27,677 nucleotides of DNA from Hypsibius dujardini. Taxonomy: Eukaryota > Tardigrada > Eutardigrada > Parachela > Hypsibiidae. Each line of letters opens with the position of its first letter. The first letter of the stretch is position 1. This document shows, one piece after another, positions 8,734-19,031 of the stretch. The notes below the pieces were generated by a model. That model was not told the origin of the DNA. It did not search any database and saw only the letters and a program-made list of their open reading frames with translations. The DNA lies in NCBI GenBank assembly GCA_001579985.1, contig LRSR01002662.1:1-27677 (forward strand). Direction: 5' to 3'. The translations under genes and the position numbers were made by a program.

Positions 8734-11700
8734 ATGGCAAGCAACATCCACCAGGATTACAAATTTGAGGAAGCGGGATATCGACTGCTCTTTCTGGAGT
8801 GGCTGCAGGAGTGGAAGCAAGAAGCAGCCAGCAAAGGCAGCAACGCTCAATATTGCTACAATAATGTACGTTACGTCGGTAAATCGATTGATTTATTGCT
8901 CATGCTGGATTCCTAGGCTGCCGTGGAAGCCTTCAATTGATTGGTCGATTGCCTGATTTACGATTTACGATTTACGATGGCTCATTTACGAATTTTTTTA
9001 TTCTAGGCTTTCAAGTCGCTAAAGGTTTATTCTAAGCCTGTATACAGTGGACATGGATGCATTAGCATCCCTTATTTCGGTGGGTTCTCGCTAGACGTTT
9101 CGAAAATGTTTAAGAGCACAGCCCAGCAATAGCAATAACAAAAGTTATTATTGAAGCAGTTGCGCACAGTGCACTGGTAAAACAAAAGTTATTATTGAAG
9201 CAGTTGTGCACAGTGCACAGTGCACAGTGCACTGGTATAACAGAAGTTATTATTGAAGCAGTTGTGCACAGTGCACAGTGCACTGGTAAAACAAAAGTTA
9301 TTATTGAAGCAGTTGCGCACAGTGCACAGTGCACTAGTATAACAGAAGTTATTATTGAAGCAGTTGTGCACAGTGCACAGGGCACAGTGCACTGGTATAA
9401 CAAAAGTTATTATTGAAGCAGTTGTGCACAGTGTACAGTGCACAGTGCACTGGTTGATCGCTTTGTTGGATGGATTTTAGTGACTGTTTTTTAATGGTGC
9501 GATTGATGGCTCGGTTTGTTGTTTCATGTATTTATTTCACCTCAACATAAACTTCAATAAAAAAATAACATTTTTTTTTCAAGAAAAAGCTATATTTTAA
9601 GCATTGAAAATAAGATTTTACAGTACACGAAATAGTTTGGTAATTAAATTAAGTCTCTGAACTTTTAATTAAAACTTTTCAAATTAGTGTTTTTGTGATT
9701 TTAAATTAAATGATATTTAAGATGAAAAGCCCATTTTTTGTGTGCGTGCATAAATCATATTAATTGTAGTTGCATCTATTTCGCGTCGATCAAATTTATT
9801 TTGTTCCCTGTTCTTTTAGGCGGTGTGACGTGCAAGAAGTTGGAGAAAAAACTGCTCATCTACGTAAAGGAGAACAAGCTACAACGTAACACTTGTTTTT
9901 CTTTATATTGTTCAGCATTATGGCCTTCTTTATTACTGTAACAAGACATGTGGTCCATTTAGGCCTGATTGAACCACCTGGTCCGCCTCCCATTCGCAGA
10001 TCCAAATCCAAGTCCCCCAAAAAGAAGCCCTCGTCCGACAATGTGCAGTCAGTCTTGGCCGCCGGTACATCCACAGCAGCTGCTGCGAAGAAGCCTCGTA
10101 AGCGGCCGATGGCGAAGACGAAATCAGTCGCCAATGTGTTGGACGGCAGTTCTTCCATCGGCGAAAAAGACGATTTTGTGCCGCCGCTTCCTGCCATTCC
10201 ATTTTCCATGTCACTGCCATTGACCGCTCCGCGTCCTGCGGTCGAAGTGCCGTCCGATCCACCGTCAACTGCATCTGCTGGTGTGACCATCTCATCCTCT
10301 CTATCACTCGTTCCGTCAACATCACGAGCTCCTTCCACGTCGTCTTCCACCGATGCAATCCCCCGCGCGCACGGCCTAGCTTTTGCTAATCTACGGGGAA
10401 TCTCGGTAATCCAGCGTCCCGGGGGTGGTTTCACCGCACGAGCTTATTCCGCTTCGGAGTTGGAAGAGCAAAAGCGCAGCAGTATGGCAGCGGCTGCGAA
10501 ACGGTTCAACCACCTTCCGCTGGATGAGTTCGTCTTGCGGCCAGGGACATTCGATGTGGTTCTGTGTGTGGATAATCAAGAAATTCACGGAAAAGGGTAA
10601 ATTGGAAAATTCCACATTATTGTGTCGGACAACAGACGTCCTTGCCTGAACCAAAATGACCTAATCACTTTTTCTTCCCATCATAACTTTTACTGTGCCC
10701 TTGCCTGTCTGTGGGTTTGTCTTTGCCTGCCTGTCTTTGCACCCATTTATTCTGCCAGTGTGGCAGCTTTCTGTTTTCTTTCTCATGGTCCAGTCTTCTG
10801 GCTGGCTTTTTCTGTGCCTTCTATTCTGCAGCACTAGAAGGATGCCTGTCGTTCGACAATGTGCTTTCTTAGCATAGTTCCTTGGTTTATTTGCAGAAGT
10901 ATCCGGGCAAAAATAGACGTCGTGTCGGAGTTGACGAAAAAGGGCCTCAATTTCGACATCCGGAGCCTGAAGGTGGGAGACTTCCTTTGGATTGCTCGGG
11001 AGAAGGAACACTTGGCCGTCAAGGCTAAACGTAAGCCGCGCGAGCTGGTTCTGGATTTCATCGTCGAGCGGAAACGGGGAGACGACTTGGCTGTCAGCAT
11101 TAAAGATGGTCGTTATACTTGCCAGAAAGTAAGATCTTCCGTTGAGCCCTGAAATTATTTGTGGCAATTGCGAAGGAAGGATTTAGTGTGGTATTATTCG
11201 TGTGGTGGTCTTACAGTTCCGAATGAAAATGTCGTCTCTACGTCGCGTCATTTATCTCGTCGAGGAAGGTCAACGATTCCAGAACAAAGGGTTGAGCGAC
11301 CAAGCCTTCCACCAGGCCCTGGCAAACATCGAAATTCAGGATGGTTTTATGGTGAAGCGAACGGACAACCTGGAGAAGACGGCCAATTACATCGTGATGA
11401 TGACCCGTTATTTGGAGCGTGTATATTCGGTAAGGTGTACAGGTTGTCGGCCTGCATTTAGTTTATTTGTTTATTACTACCATGTTCCTGTTGCTTTTTA
11501 CGTAGACAAAAACTCTGACAAGCTGTTCGTACGAGCAACGCTTTGAGGATGGAAGTCGAGAGTTCAACCTCAATCAACCCATGCACAATTTGCTCACTTT
11601 CAGCATCTTTTCGGCCGTCTCCAAAACTAATCAGGTAGGAGATAGTTGTCGTGCTGCCATAAAATGTTTATTTAACGATTTAGACAAATACAGGGAGCGG

Positions 11701-12727
11701 CATCCTTCACAGTTAGATGCATTTTTGTCCAGGCTAAAACGATGTCTCAAGCGTTCCTGTTGCAACTGCTTGCCTTGGACGGGATTTCACCTTCCAAAGC
11801 TGCGGCCATCGTGGCCAAGTATCCCACAATGCGACTGTGAGTCTGCCTTCCTCTTTTCGTATAACAGGGTGTAAGCAGTACTCGTATCAAAAATGTGGCA
11901 AACTAAATCAAGACAGGCTAAAGATACAGTAAGGGTATTCAAAGTTCGATTATTTGCAGCGATTATCTCGCTAATTCAAACTCGCTAATCTCCCTGGTTT
12001 TGAAGATAAGCGAAAAAAGCAGCCAAGGAGCTGCTTTTCTCGGTTATCTGCTCGCTAATTGTGTGCATCTATCTTGTGAGTGGTCCATGTGAGTTGAGAT
12101 TAGCGAAGGAGACACAGCCTCAGGTAAGCCAGGGGGCGTGTCCTCGTATCACCGTTGCATTGACGTGCAAAACCAGGGAGATTAGCGAGTTTCAATTAGC
12201 GAGATAATCGCTGCAAATAATCGAACTTTGAATACCCTTAGTGTGAAAGGTCAGATTAATTTTAATTTATTTTTCGAGTTCACTTCCGTAGTTTGCAATA
12301 CAGTCTACTGAACCTACCTAGCAGCAATAGATGTAGAATAACACTAAACTGGATTAATGCCTCATTGCATTGCTACAGTAGTACTCTTATTTTAATTGTA
12401 GTATACCAATTATAAAGAGTCTAGATCTGTCTGCCATTTGTATGTGTAGTTCGCCTGGATTGGTTTTTGTTGTGAGACTCGAAAAACCTAATCAAGTATG
12501 CATCTTCTTTACAGACTCGCTGCTGGTTATGACAACTGCTCTACCGATGCAGAAAAGCAGCTCCTTCTGCGTGACATCAAGTTCGGCATTGGTCTGAGGT
12601 AAGATCTCTGCATTTTTCGAATCAGATATTCCATTTATGAAGGAACTCGTTAACCTGTAGGAACATTGGACCGGTACTAAGCCGAAAGCTGTACAGACTT
12701 TACTGCGAGGAAGGGGCCCTCATCTAA
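8734..12727 (+). CDS. MUS81: crossover junction endonuclease MUS81
   Basis: The complete catalytic subunit of the MUS81-EME structure-specific nuclease (XPF family). It cuts 3' flaps, stalled forks and nicked Holliday junctions in the nucleus. Ten exons: 8734-8865, 9007-9079, 9820-9885, 9963-10596, 10897-11128, 11217-11429, 11506-11634, 11733-11836, 12515-12598, 12661-12727. They sum to 1734 nt, giving 577 residues (human 551). The N-terminal helix-hairpin-helix region is about residues 12-90 (LLFLEWLQEWKQEA). A Ser/Pro/Ala-rich linker with basic patches is about 92-260. The ERCC4 nuclease has D294 in VVLCVDNQE, D355, and the catalytic VERKRGDD at 358-365; all appear intact. YLVEEG and DGFMVKRT follow. 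The C-terminal HhH2 is GISPSKAAAIVAKYP and NIGPVLSRKLYRLYC. Introns over 300 bp: 9080-9819 (tandem array), 10597-10896 (T-rich, imperfect CTGT runs), 11837-12514 (MITE). Convergent with the coiled-coil gene. Confidence 0.95.
9121..9454. repeat. tandem array of 43-62 bp units in MUS81 intron 2
   Basis: Six head-to-tail copies of a unit containing AAAGTTATTATTGAAGCAGT followed by TGTGCACAGTGCACAGTGCA and CTGGTATAAC. Units differ mainly in how many CAGTGCA steps they hold, which gives lengths from about 43 to 62 bp. The GTGCAC steps are self-complementary, so each unit can form a short hairpin. Open frames on both strands here carry no family signal. Confidence 0.92.
11932..12238. mobile_element. 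MITE family H in MUS81 intron 8
   Basis: A 307-bp element with 71-bp terminal inverted repeats that differ at one position (AGGGTATTCAAAGTTCG... and ...CGAACTTTGAATACCCT), flanked by TA at 11930-11931 and 12239-12240. The near identity of the arms suggests recent insertion. The subterminal parts repeat TCGCTAAT. Non-coding. Confidence 0.92.
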
Positions 12728-12775
12728 CCAGTTCCTGATGCCTTAGAACTATCATGTTTTGTGGTAAAGTCATTT

Positions 12776-12781
12776 TTTATT
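12776..12781 (-). other. candidate polyadenylation signal of the coiled-coil gene
   Basis: AATAAA on the minus strand, 7 nt past the TAA stop at 12788-12790. It lies inside the 60-bp spacer before the MUS81 stop, so the two 3' UTRs must overlap if this signal is used. Confidence 0.55.
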
Positions 12782-12787
12782 AATTGT

Positions 12788-15700
12788 TTATAAAGAAGGA
12801 AGGGTTGTATTGTCGATTTTGAAATTCAGCTCCGAGCCATCTGTTATCTTCAGAAGCTGATCTCCTGCCTGTAACTGTGGTAAGCGGTATTTCTCATGTG
12901 TCAGCTGCTGGACGTTTTGGAGATTTCCCGATAGAACCAACTCGTGGCAAAGCCTGAAAATGTGATAATACATTGTTTGGTTTGAACGCAGTTCATCAAT
13001 GGCCTGCTTCGTTTTCATACTGCGTTTTGATGGCGGCCACATCGATGAGCGCCAACTTGTGCTGACGTTTTGCGCGGAGAACTTTGTCGCGTTTGAGCAT
13101 CGCGGTTTGATGGTCCGCGGTCAGAGTGTCACGGCAGTTCTGAATCTGCCTGGTGAGTTCGTTGCAAATGGCGTCGAGTAAAGAGTGACGGAGATTCTTT
13201 TGGAAGAAGTGTCGCTCCATTGTAATAAGCATTTTGGATAGCTAAAGCAAACATTCCAATACAAACTTTACGGGAAAGGGTGGAGTTGAAAGTAGAAGTG
13301 CCTAAGCGGAATTTTGTACCGTATTCCCCCGATCTCAAGGGACACTTTTTTGCCCTACCAGTTAATTTGATCCACCCCGGATCTTATCTGTTCATCACCG
13401 TTTGCTATTGTTTACCTGCAATCAATCAATCAACTGATCTAATTTGTGCGTCAAGAAATCCCTCTTAATCAATCAATCAATCGCTGCTAAGTTGCGCTTA
13501 AATTTCAACCAATCACGACACAGTGAATCCCATTGAACAGTCAACCGATGACTGGAGGGGGCGGGGCTTAACTGTCCCTTGAGATCGGGGGAATTTTGTA
13601 CTAGTTTGAGTACGAGGTGATGAGATCTCAAATGCGAACGTTTTCAAATCGCTCGGAGAGCGATTTTTCAAAAGATTTTTCAGGCAAGCCTTGAATGGAG
13701 AAAAACCTTTCGAGGCCCAAAATCCAACGTGAGATGCAAGAAAAGTCGCTCGCGGAGCGATTTGAAAACGTTCGCACATGAGATCGCATTTGAGATCTCA
13801 CGCGCGATCTCACGACCCTGTTTATAGTGCGTGAGATTACAAAAATTGGACTAGCCGTTTATAGTCGTGAGATTGTACGCTGGATGAGAGGTTTTTCGTC
13901 TCATGAGAGCATTTCTTACAAACTATAAACGGGCCTTAACTGGATATTCATGCATGCCTACATTGGTTGTCCCACTTACAATTTCCTCCTTTTTGTTAAG
14001 CATTTCCACAGACACCACCGGAATCACTTCCGTGGGCGGTTTCTCATCCCTAACCATTTGATTCAACTGGGCACGTCTGTTGACGGTGTCGACCAGCTGT
14101 CGATCAAAATATATTCGTTTAGGCGATTATCTGCCGGGTTCTAGTCCGTATCGTGAAACAGGAGCTACAAGTTATACCTGTCTCTTAAGCTCATCCCTTG
14201 TGGTCATGTATTTCATGAGCAACGTCCCATGCCATCGTAATCGTTTGTACAGCAGCTTGATGTCTGTATCAGCTGTTTTGTGGAGCCATTGCACATAGGA
14301 ATCCAACGATCGATGCCGCAGCTCCGTCTCATACGTTGCCGTTTCTACCAAATTGGATTATGTCTATCTATAGTTAAGTTAGTCTAGTATAGTAGTCATA
14401 GTTAAGCCGCCGCGTACCGGTCTGTACTATCTGCCTACCTATTTGATTTCTCTCCACGTGCTTTAGTATATGCTGCGTGGTGATGTCAATCAAGAGCGCC
14501 GCTTCGCAAGCGCGCAACTCGGATACCAAGTCGAAGGTCTCGGTGAACGTCTCGCATTTCAGGAGGTTAATGTCCAAGTCGCGACGGAGTCTGCAATCGA
14601 AAGACCACCGCGTTTCCGTTTTCTGACTCATCTAATTGTCGTTCGCACTGGAAGTCAATTACACCAGTTAATTCTCTATACTCACACGAGCACTCCCGAA
14701 AAAGCGCGCTCGAATTGATCCTCCAGCTGTTTCAAGCGTTCACGCTCCGAGAAGTGACATTTCCGTTCACGTTGCAGAGACATCCACATGCTGCGCCGGT
14801 CCTGCTGGGCCTTCTCGAGTAACCTGCAAATGATGGATAGAAATGCGATCCATTACGCAACAATAAAGCACATTATTCAATTCCTTCGCAAATTTACATG
14901 TACTGTAGAGTCTCGACCACTTGGTGCCAGTTTTTAATGACCCCCCCCCTATATCATAACTGCAGGGTAGCACAGTGTGTGCAGGCGTAATTTACAGGTA
15001 GGTCTAAAAATCGGCACCAAATGATCGAGACTCTACAGTACTGTACAGGTTTGCATGTCTGGTGTGCGACGAAACAAATGTTGGCCCGAGAGCACATCAC
15101 TCAGCAGTGTTGAAATTCGTCAGAACCGCTTACCGTAATCCCCCGATCTCAAGGGACACTTTTTTGCCTTACCAGTTAATTTGATCCACCCCGGATCTTA
15201 TCTGGTCATCAGCGTCTGCTATCGTTAACCTACAATCAATCAATCAGCTAATTTCCTGTGTCCGTCAAGAAATTACGCTTAATCAATCAATCAATTGCTG
15301 CCAAGTTGGTCTTAATTTCAACCAATCACGACACAGTGAATCCGAAGGAACAGTCAACCGATGATTGGAGGGGGTGGGACTAAACTGTCCCTTGAGATCG
15401 GGGGAATACGGTAAATAAAATGTGTGAGAACGTAACAGTACGAGTACTCAGGTACAATTTGTTCGAAGAATGCGCATGGCATCTTGGTGTCTGGAACTTC
15501 TTGTCCTTCTATTTTGCAAGCATACCTTTGCACAGTTAGGATGTCCGCTTTTACCCTTTTAATCTCATCCTCCATGTAAGCCAACCGATCCTTATGCTCA
15601 TGGAGACCTCCCTGACACACCCGGAAGTCTTCCTGCAACTCCTGCCGCTCACAGTCCAGTCGGTAATATTCATTTTGCATGGCATTCACCTTGTCGACTT

Positions 15701-17858
15701 TCTCGCTGAGTGTTTTGTCCGCAAAGCGCGCCAAAATGTCTTTGTGCTCCAACTCTTCCCGCAGACTGATTATAGCGACCTTCAGTTTGTTGCAGGTGAT
15801 ATTAATGGATCGTTGGGTGATTTCCTGCGGAGTCGCAAACGAGAGCACCTCCACATTTCAGTTCGGTTTTGACTTGCCTGTTCTAGCCGCAGAAAGGGAC
15901 GCTTACCATATGTGCAATTTCCTCTGTGGCTCTTCGTGACTCCTTGGCCATTCTCCGCATCTGCATGAACGCCATGAAAAAGGCCTTGGAGCGTTCCCGT
16001 TTTTGCCGATATAGGCGAGTGTTCTCCTCTTTCTTGGTCTGCATTGCGGCACTGTACGCTGTTACGAGGTGCTCCATCCTGAATAATTGATGGTGGATGC
16101 CTTCAGCTTCGATTTCTTGCTCAGAAATCTATTGCAGTAATCCAAACTTATACTGTACGCTCAGATAGATTCAGTACGAGGTAAAGGCCGTTAACCAGGC
16201 CGCTATTAGAAATCGTAACTTAACCAGGCCGCCAGGCCAGCAGGTGGCGCATAAGTCGTTTTTGCGAAGTCAACCCAGGGAGATGGAATCGAAGTGGCGC
16301 CTCTACTGGACTACTTGCACACATCTCCATTGAGATTCTTCCCTTCCTTTTTTGGACCCAAATTCGAATCGTGAGACTTAGGAACAAACTAAAATGGGTC
16401 AGAGAATTTTTCTGAATGTTTTCAAGCCATCTGTTATGGCATGGCAGCACTGCAGCGCCGGGAAATCAACGTTGAAAAAACCGGCCTGGTTAAGCTACGA
16501 TTTCTAAAAGCGGCCTGGTTAATGGCCTTTACCTCGTACTGTACGCTCCCGACATCAAGGGTCGATTTTAGGTCCGGCCCGAAAACACGTTCCGTCGCTG
16601 GCTTGGTTGTTCATTCAGATTCACTTAACTTTATTGAATTGACAAAAAAATTGAAACCGAAATCATCATTTTAATCAAGCAAGGGAGCATAGGCTGTGAG
16701 GCAAAAACCAACGGACCAATCACGGACAAGTGAACGGAATTGAACGATCCACTCAAGCTTGATGTGAATCTGCGGGGGGTGGGGCATAATCGGCCCTTGA
16801 GATTGGGAGCGTACAGTACATATCTTCCTAATTGTTCATTACAAGGGAAGTACAGAGTGCGCTTACTTTTCTGGCCATTCGGCCGACCGCTTCAATGTCG
16901 TTCTCATTCGCTTGCGCGGTTTTCTGGTTGTCTTTATCCAGTTTCTGCTTGCTCGCCGACAATTGATCTCTTTCGCGAAAGCAACTCAACCGATTGCACG
17001 ATTCCGCATGTAATGCGTTCTGTGTGTTTTGAAGGTCCTGAACTAGTACTGCTCTAGGAAAACACCGGTTGTTGAACTTATTCACGACCCACCAGGAGCC
17101 AACTGCTCTACACTGCACGTTATGCAACTAAATAAATGGACACCGCACTTTTCATTCTTCACTTGGAAGTCGGCGTCCATGGCTTTTTCCATTTTGCGGA
17201 TGAAGTCCTTGAAATGGTGCAGATTATGCTCCAGTTCGTGGTCGGAAGAAGCTCGACTGTCGAAAGCCTCCTGGCATTCCCGGTCCAGGTCTTGAATAAT
17301 ACATGCGACCGTTGTAGCGTGATGATAGATGCGATTTGTTCCGCTGATCAAAAGGTGGAGCTCCTCTGCCAACTTCCTGAACAGCAACAGCGAATCAACT
17401 TATATCCACGTACATCCACTGGCAATATGACACAACGGAATGAACCCTATACTTACGCCTGTTCAACTGCATGACATGCGCAGTCCTTCTGGATATGCGG
17501 AATAGTGTTCGTGACGTTGCAAAACTCCTTTCGTGTGGCGCAAAGTTCGTTACGAATTGATGCGACCTGTTTTTCCATCCCTTCGATCAGCTGATGGTTT
17601 TCTTTGATGTGAGTGAAAGTCTTAGAGGTCAGGGTTCGGTAGTTCTCGAGTTGCTGCATGATTACTTGTTGCTCCAGGTGAAGGCAAGTTGACAGATGCC
17701 GGAACTCCTGGGAGGTAGGAATTGTTTCCAGTGTGTCACGCAGTGTGAGCTTGTCGTTCTCTAATCTATATTGAAATATTTAATAATTAATTGATTTAAT
17801 AAGTAACACGTCATCGTTCATGCAGTCTTCCGATGATTCTATTTCAATCTCTGCATCG

Positions 17859-17890
<32 letters not shown>

Positions 17891-18842
17891 TTCTCTTGGT
17901 CTGTCTGTCTGTCTGTCTGTCTGTCTTTTCGCAGTGCTCAAATATATATGTTTTTGGAAGACTGTACTTATTTATTTCTCCTTCGAGCTGGATTAAATGC
18001 AACTTTGACTTGGTCAGTTCGTCATTCAGCCGCTGCGTGTCGCCACGAAGACCCTGCAGCTGTTGACGCATTCGCCACGGTAGGGTCTCCGCGTCATACA
18101 GCTCCTCATAATGCTCCTGATGGTAGCGTATCTGATTCATGACGAGGTCCTGCATATTCTTTTGGTGCCGGTAACGCTGATCATAGACGTCGACTAGCCC
18201 AGCGACCTTATTCCTCAAGTGGGTTGCTTGAGCATACGTGACGGCCTTGGCATCAAACGCTTGCTCAATGACAGCGTAAATATAATTCGATTCCACCCTC
18301 TGCTCAATCTCATGGAGGTCTTGGAAAACAAAAGACTGGCTGAAATTGACCTCACCACCGATGCTGCTGGCGGATGAGACGGCGCTGGCTGGTGTTCCTG
18401 CTCGTGGCAAGGACAGATCTTCCGGCACAGGTGAGAGAGGCTTCAGCGTCTGCTGGGGCGCCGTCAAAAACGTAATACCTGACGGCAGTGCGTTTTCCCC
18501 TGGAAGTGCGACGGCAACGGCCGATGACGTCAGATGGGGCAAAACGTAAGAAGTTAACTGATCGTGAGATGGTGATTGATCCCCCAGGGAAGATATGGTA
18601 CTGGTGACTGATGCCGCTTCGCCGATGGACAAAGTGCTGCGGATCGGTGTCTGAGGAGATCCGGAAATCGGCTCAACTGTCTGCGGAGATCCAGGAACTG
18701 CCTTAATGGTCTGCGGAGATCCAGGAATCGGCTCAATGGTCTGCGGGGAACCAGGAATCGGCTCAATGGGTTGCGAGTAACTGGGAATCAGCGTAATGAT
18801 CTGCGGGGAACCAGGAATTGGCTCAGGGGTTGGACCGTCCAT
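12788..18842 (-). CDS. large coiled-coil protein, function unassigned
   Basis: Twelve coding exons: 18842-17968, 17765-17457, 17376-17149, 17053-16867, 16128-15907, 15824-15448, 14823-14686, 14590-14439, 14344-14178, 14096-13980, 13241-13021, 12953-12788. They sum to 3159 nt, giving 1052 residues with every phase consistent. Residues 5-65 are Pro/Ser-rich, with about six 10-residue repeats PGSPQTIEPI. A Ser/Thr/Ala-rich stretch runs to about 160. From about 165 to 1030 the chain is almost wholly helical and charged, with heptad-like spacing (e.g. LHEIEQRVESNYIYAVIEQA, MEDEIKRVKADI, FFMAFMQMRRMAKESRRA). I see no catalytic motif, signal peptide or membrane segment. An upstream in-frame ATG at 18884 would add 14 residues; 18842 was chosen because the repeats start there. 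A structural role, perhaps ciliary or centrosomal (CCDC-type), is a guess; similarity to CCDC146 was considered and is weak. Introns over 300 bp hold MITEs (13242-13979, 14824-15447, 16129-16866). The predicted last intron is only 67 bp. Confidence 0.8.
13319..13598. mobile_element. MITE family B copy 1, in coiled-coil gene intron
   Basis: A 280-bp element with inverted ends built on TTCCCCCGATCTCAAGGGAC, flanked by TA at 13317-13318 and 13599-13600. The outermost bases differ between ends (CCGTA versus CAAAA), so one end has mutated. The interior carries AATCAATCAATC runs. Copy 2 at 15133-15411 is highly similar along its whole length. Confidence 0.88.
13613..13933. repeat. composite inverted-repeat region in coiled-coil gene intron
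   Basis: Starts with TA then CGAGGTGATGAGATCTCAAA. An inner pair AACGTTTTCAAATCGCTC (13637-13654) and its complement near 13758-13776 forms a long stem. From 13816 a second unit begins CCCTGTTTATAG and ends CTATAAACGGG at 13933. It looks like one or two nested MITEs, but exact borders and target duplications could not be fixed. Confidence 0.6.
14903..15038. mobile_element. MITE family A copy 2, in coiled-coil gene intron
   Basis: A 136-bp element, CTGTAGAGTCTCGA...TCGAGACTCTACAG, flanked by TA at 14901-14902 and 15039-15040. The arms include TTGGTGCC and GGCACCAA. A C8-9 run sits near the centre. Related to copy 1 at 7865-7996. Confidence 0.88.
15133..15411. mobile_element. MITE family B copy 2, in coiled-coil gene intron
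   Basis: A 279-bp element with terminal repeats CCGTAATCCCCCGATCTCAA and its complement, flanked by TA at 15131-15132 and 15412-15413. It aligns end to end with copy 1 at 13319-13598, including ACACTTTTTTGCC, TTAATTTGATCCACCCCGGA and the CAATCAATCAAT runs. It ends about 36 bp from the splice donor of the exon at 15448. Confidence 0.92.
16177..16536. mobile_element. MITE family D, in coiled-coil gene intron
   Basis: A 360-bp element with inverted ends of about 55-60 bp (CGAGGTAAAGGCC and AACCAGGCCG blocks, with complement GGCCTTTACCTCG), flanked by TA at 16175-16176 and 16537-16538. The right TA is also the left TA of family C, which starts at 16539. A stray CTGTACGCTC, like the family C terminus, lies just left at 16153-16162. 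Confidence 0.9.
16539..16816. mobile_element. MITE family C (related to B), abutting family D
   Basis: A 278-bp element with ends CTGTACGCTCCC...TCAAGGG and complement CCCTTGAGATTGGGAGCGTACAG, flanked by TA at 16537-16538 and 16817-16818. The TCAAGGG block and the G-rich right subterminal region resemble family B, so B and C are probably subfamilies. The right end lies about 50 bp from the splice donor of the exon ending at 16867. Confidence 0.88.
17861..17928. repeat. TCTG tetranucleotide array in coiled-coil gene intron 1
   Basis: About 68 bp of (TCTG)n with a short TCTCTTTCTCTTGG interruption, in the 202-bp intron between exons 1 and 2. On the transcribed strand it is (CAGA)n. The same motif fills part of the BCKDHA intron at 6909-7057. 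Confidence 0.9.
18640..18835 (-). repeat. 30-bp coding repeat encoding PGSPQTIEPI
   Basis: About six imperfect 30-bp units in exon 1 of the coiled-coil gene, each encoding a 10-residue Pro/Ser unit such as PGSPQTIEPI, PGSPQTIKAV or PGSPQTVEPI. One unit is degraded (PSYSQPIEPI). The unit contains an SP step that could be a proline-directed phosphorylation site (inference). Confidence 0.88.
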
Positions 18843-19031
18843 GATGAAAACTAATTTTACAGGCTCACATGTAAACGTATTCATACGGTTGTGCCTCAGG
18901 TTTGATTCCTATCGTGATTCTGATTTGAATTTAAAGACTGTGGGGAAAGTTTGGTAGATCGGACAGTTAAAAAGCTTGGGCCTAGTAACCTCCATGACCT
19001 TGTACTTATACTTGTCCGAGGTAGGTGAAAG

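Noticed and set aside
9110-9443. Repeat-encoded open frames on both strands in MUS81 intron 2
   Set aside because: Produced by the tandem array; flanking exons splice over it in frame.
9856-10434. 192-codon minus-strand open frame opposite MUS81 exon 4
   Set aside because: Shadow of the large Ser/Pro-rich MUS81 exon; no family resemblance and no splice partners.
12996-13042. Apparent frameshift near the 3' end of the coiled-coil gene
   Set aside because: A 67-bp intron (13020-12954, GTATGA...TTTTCAG) resolves it with matching phase.
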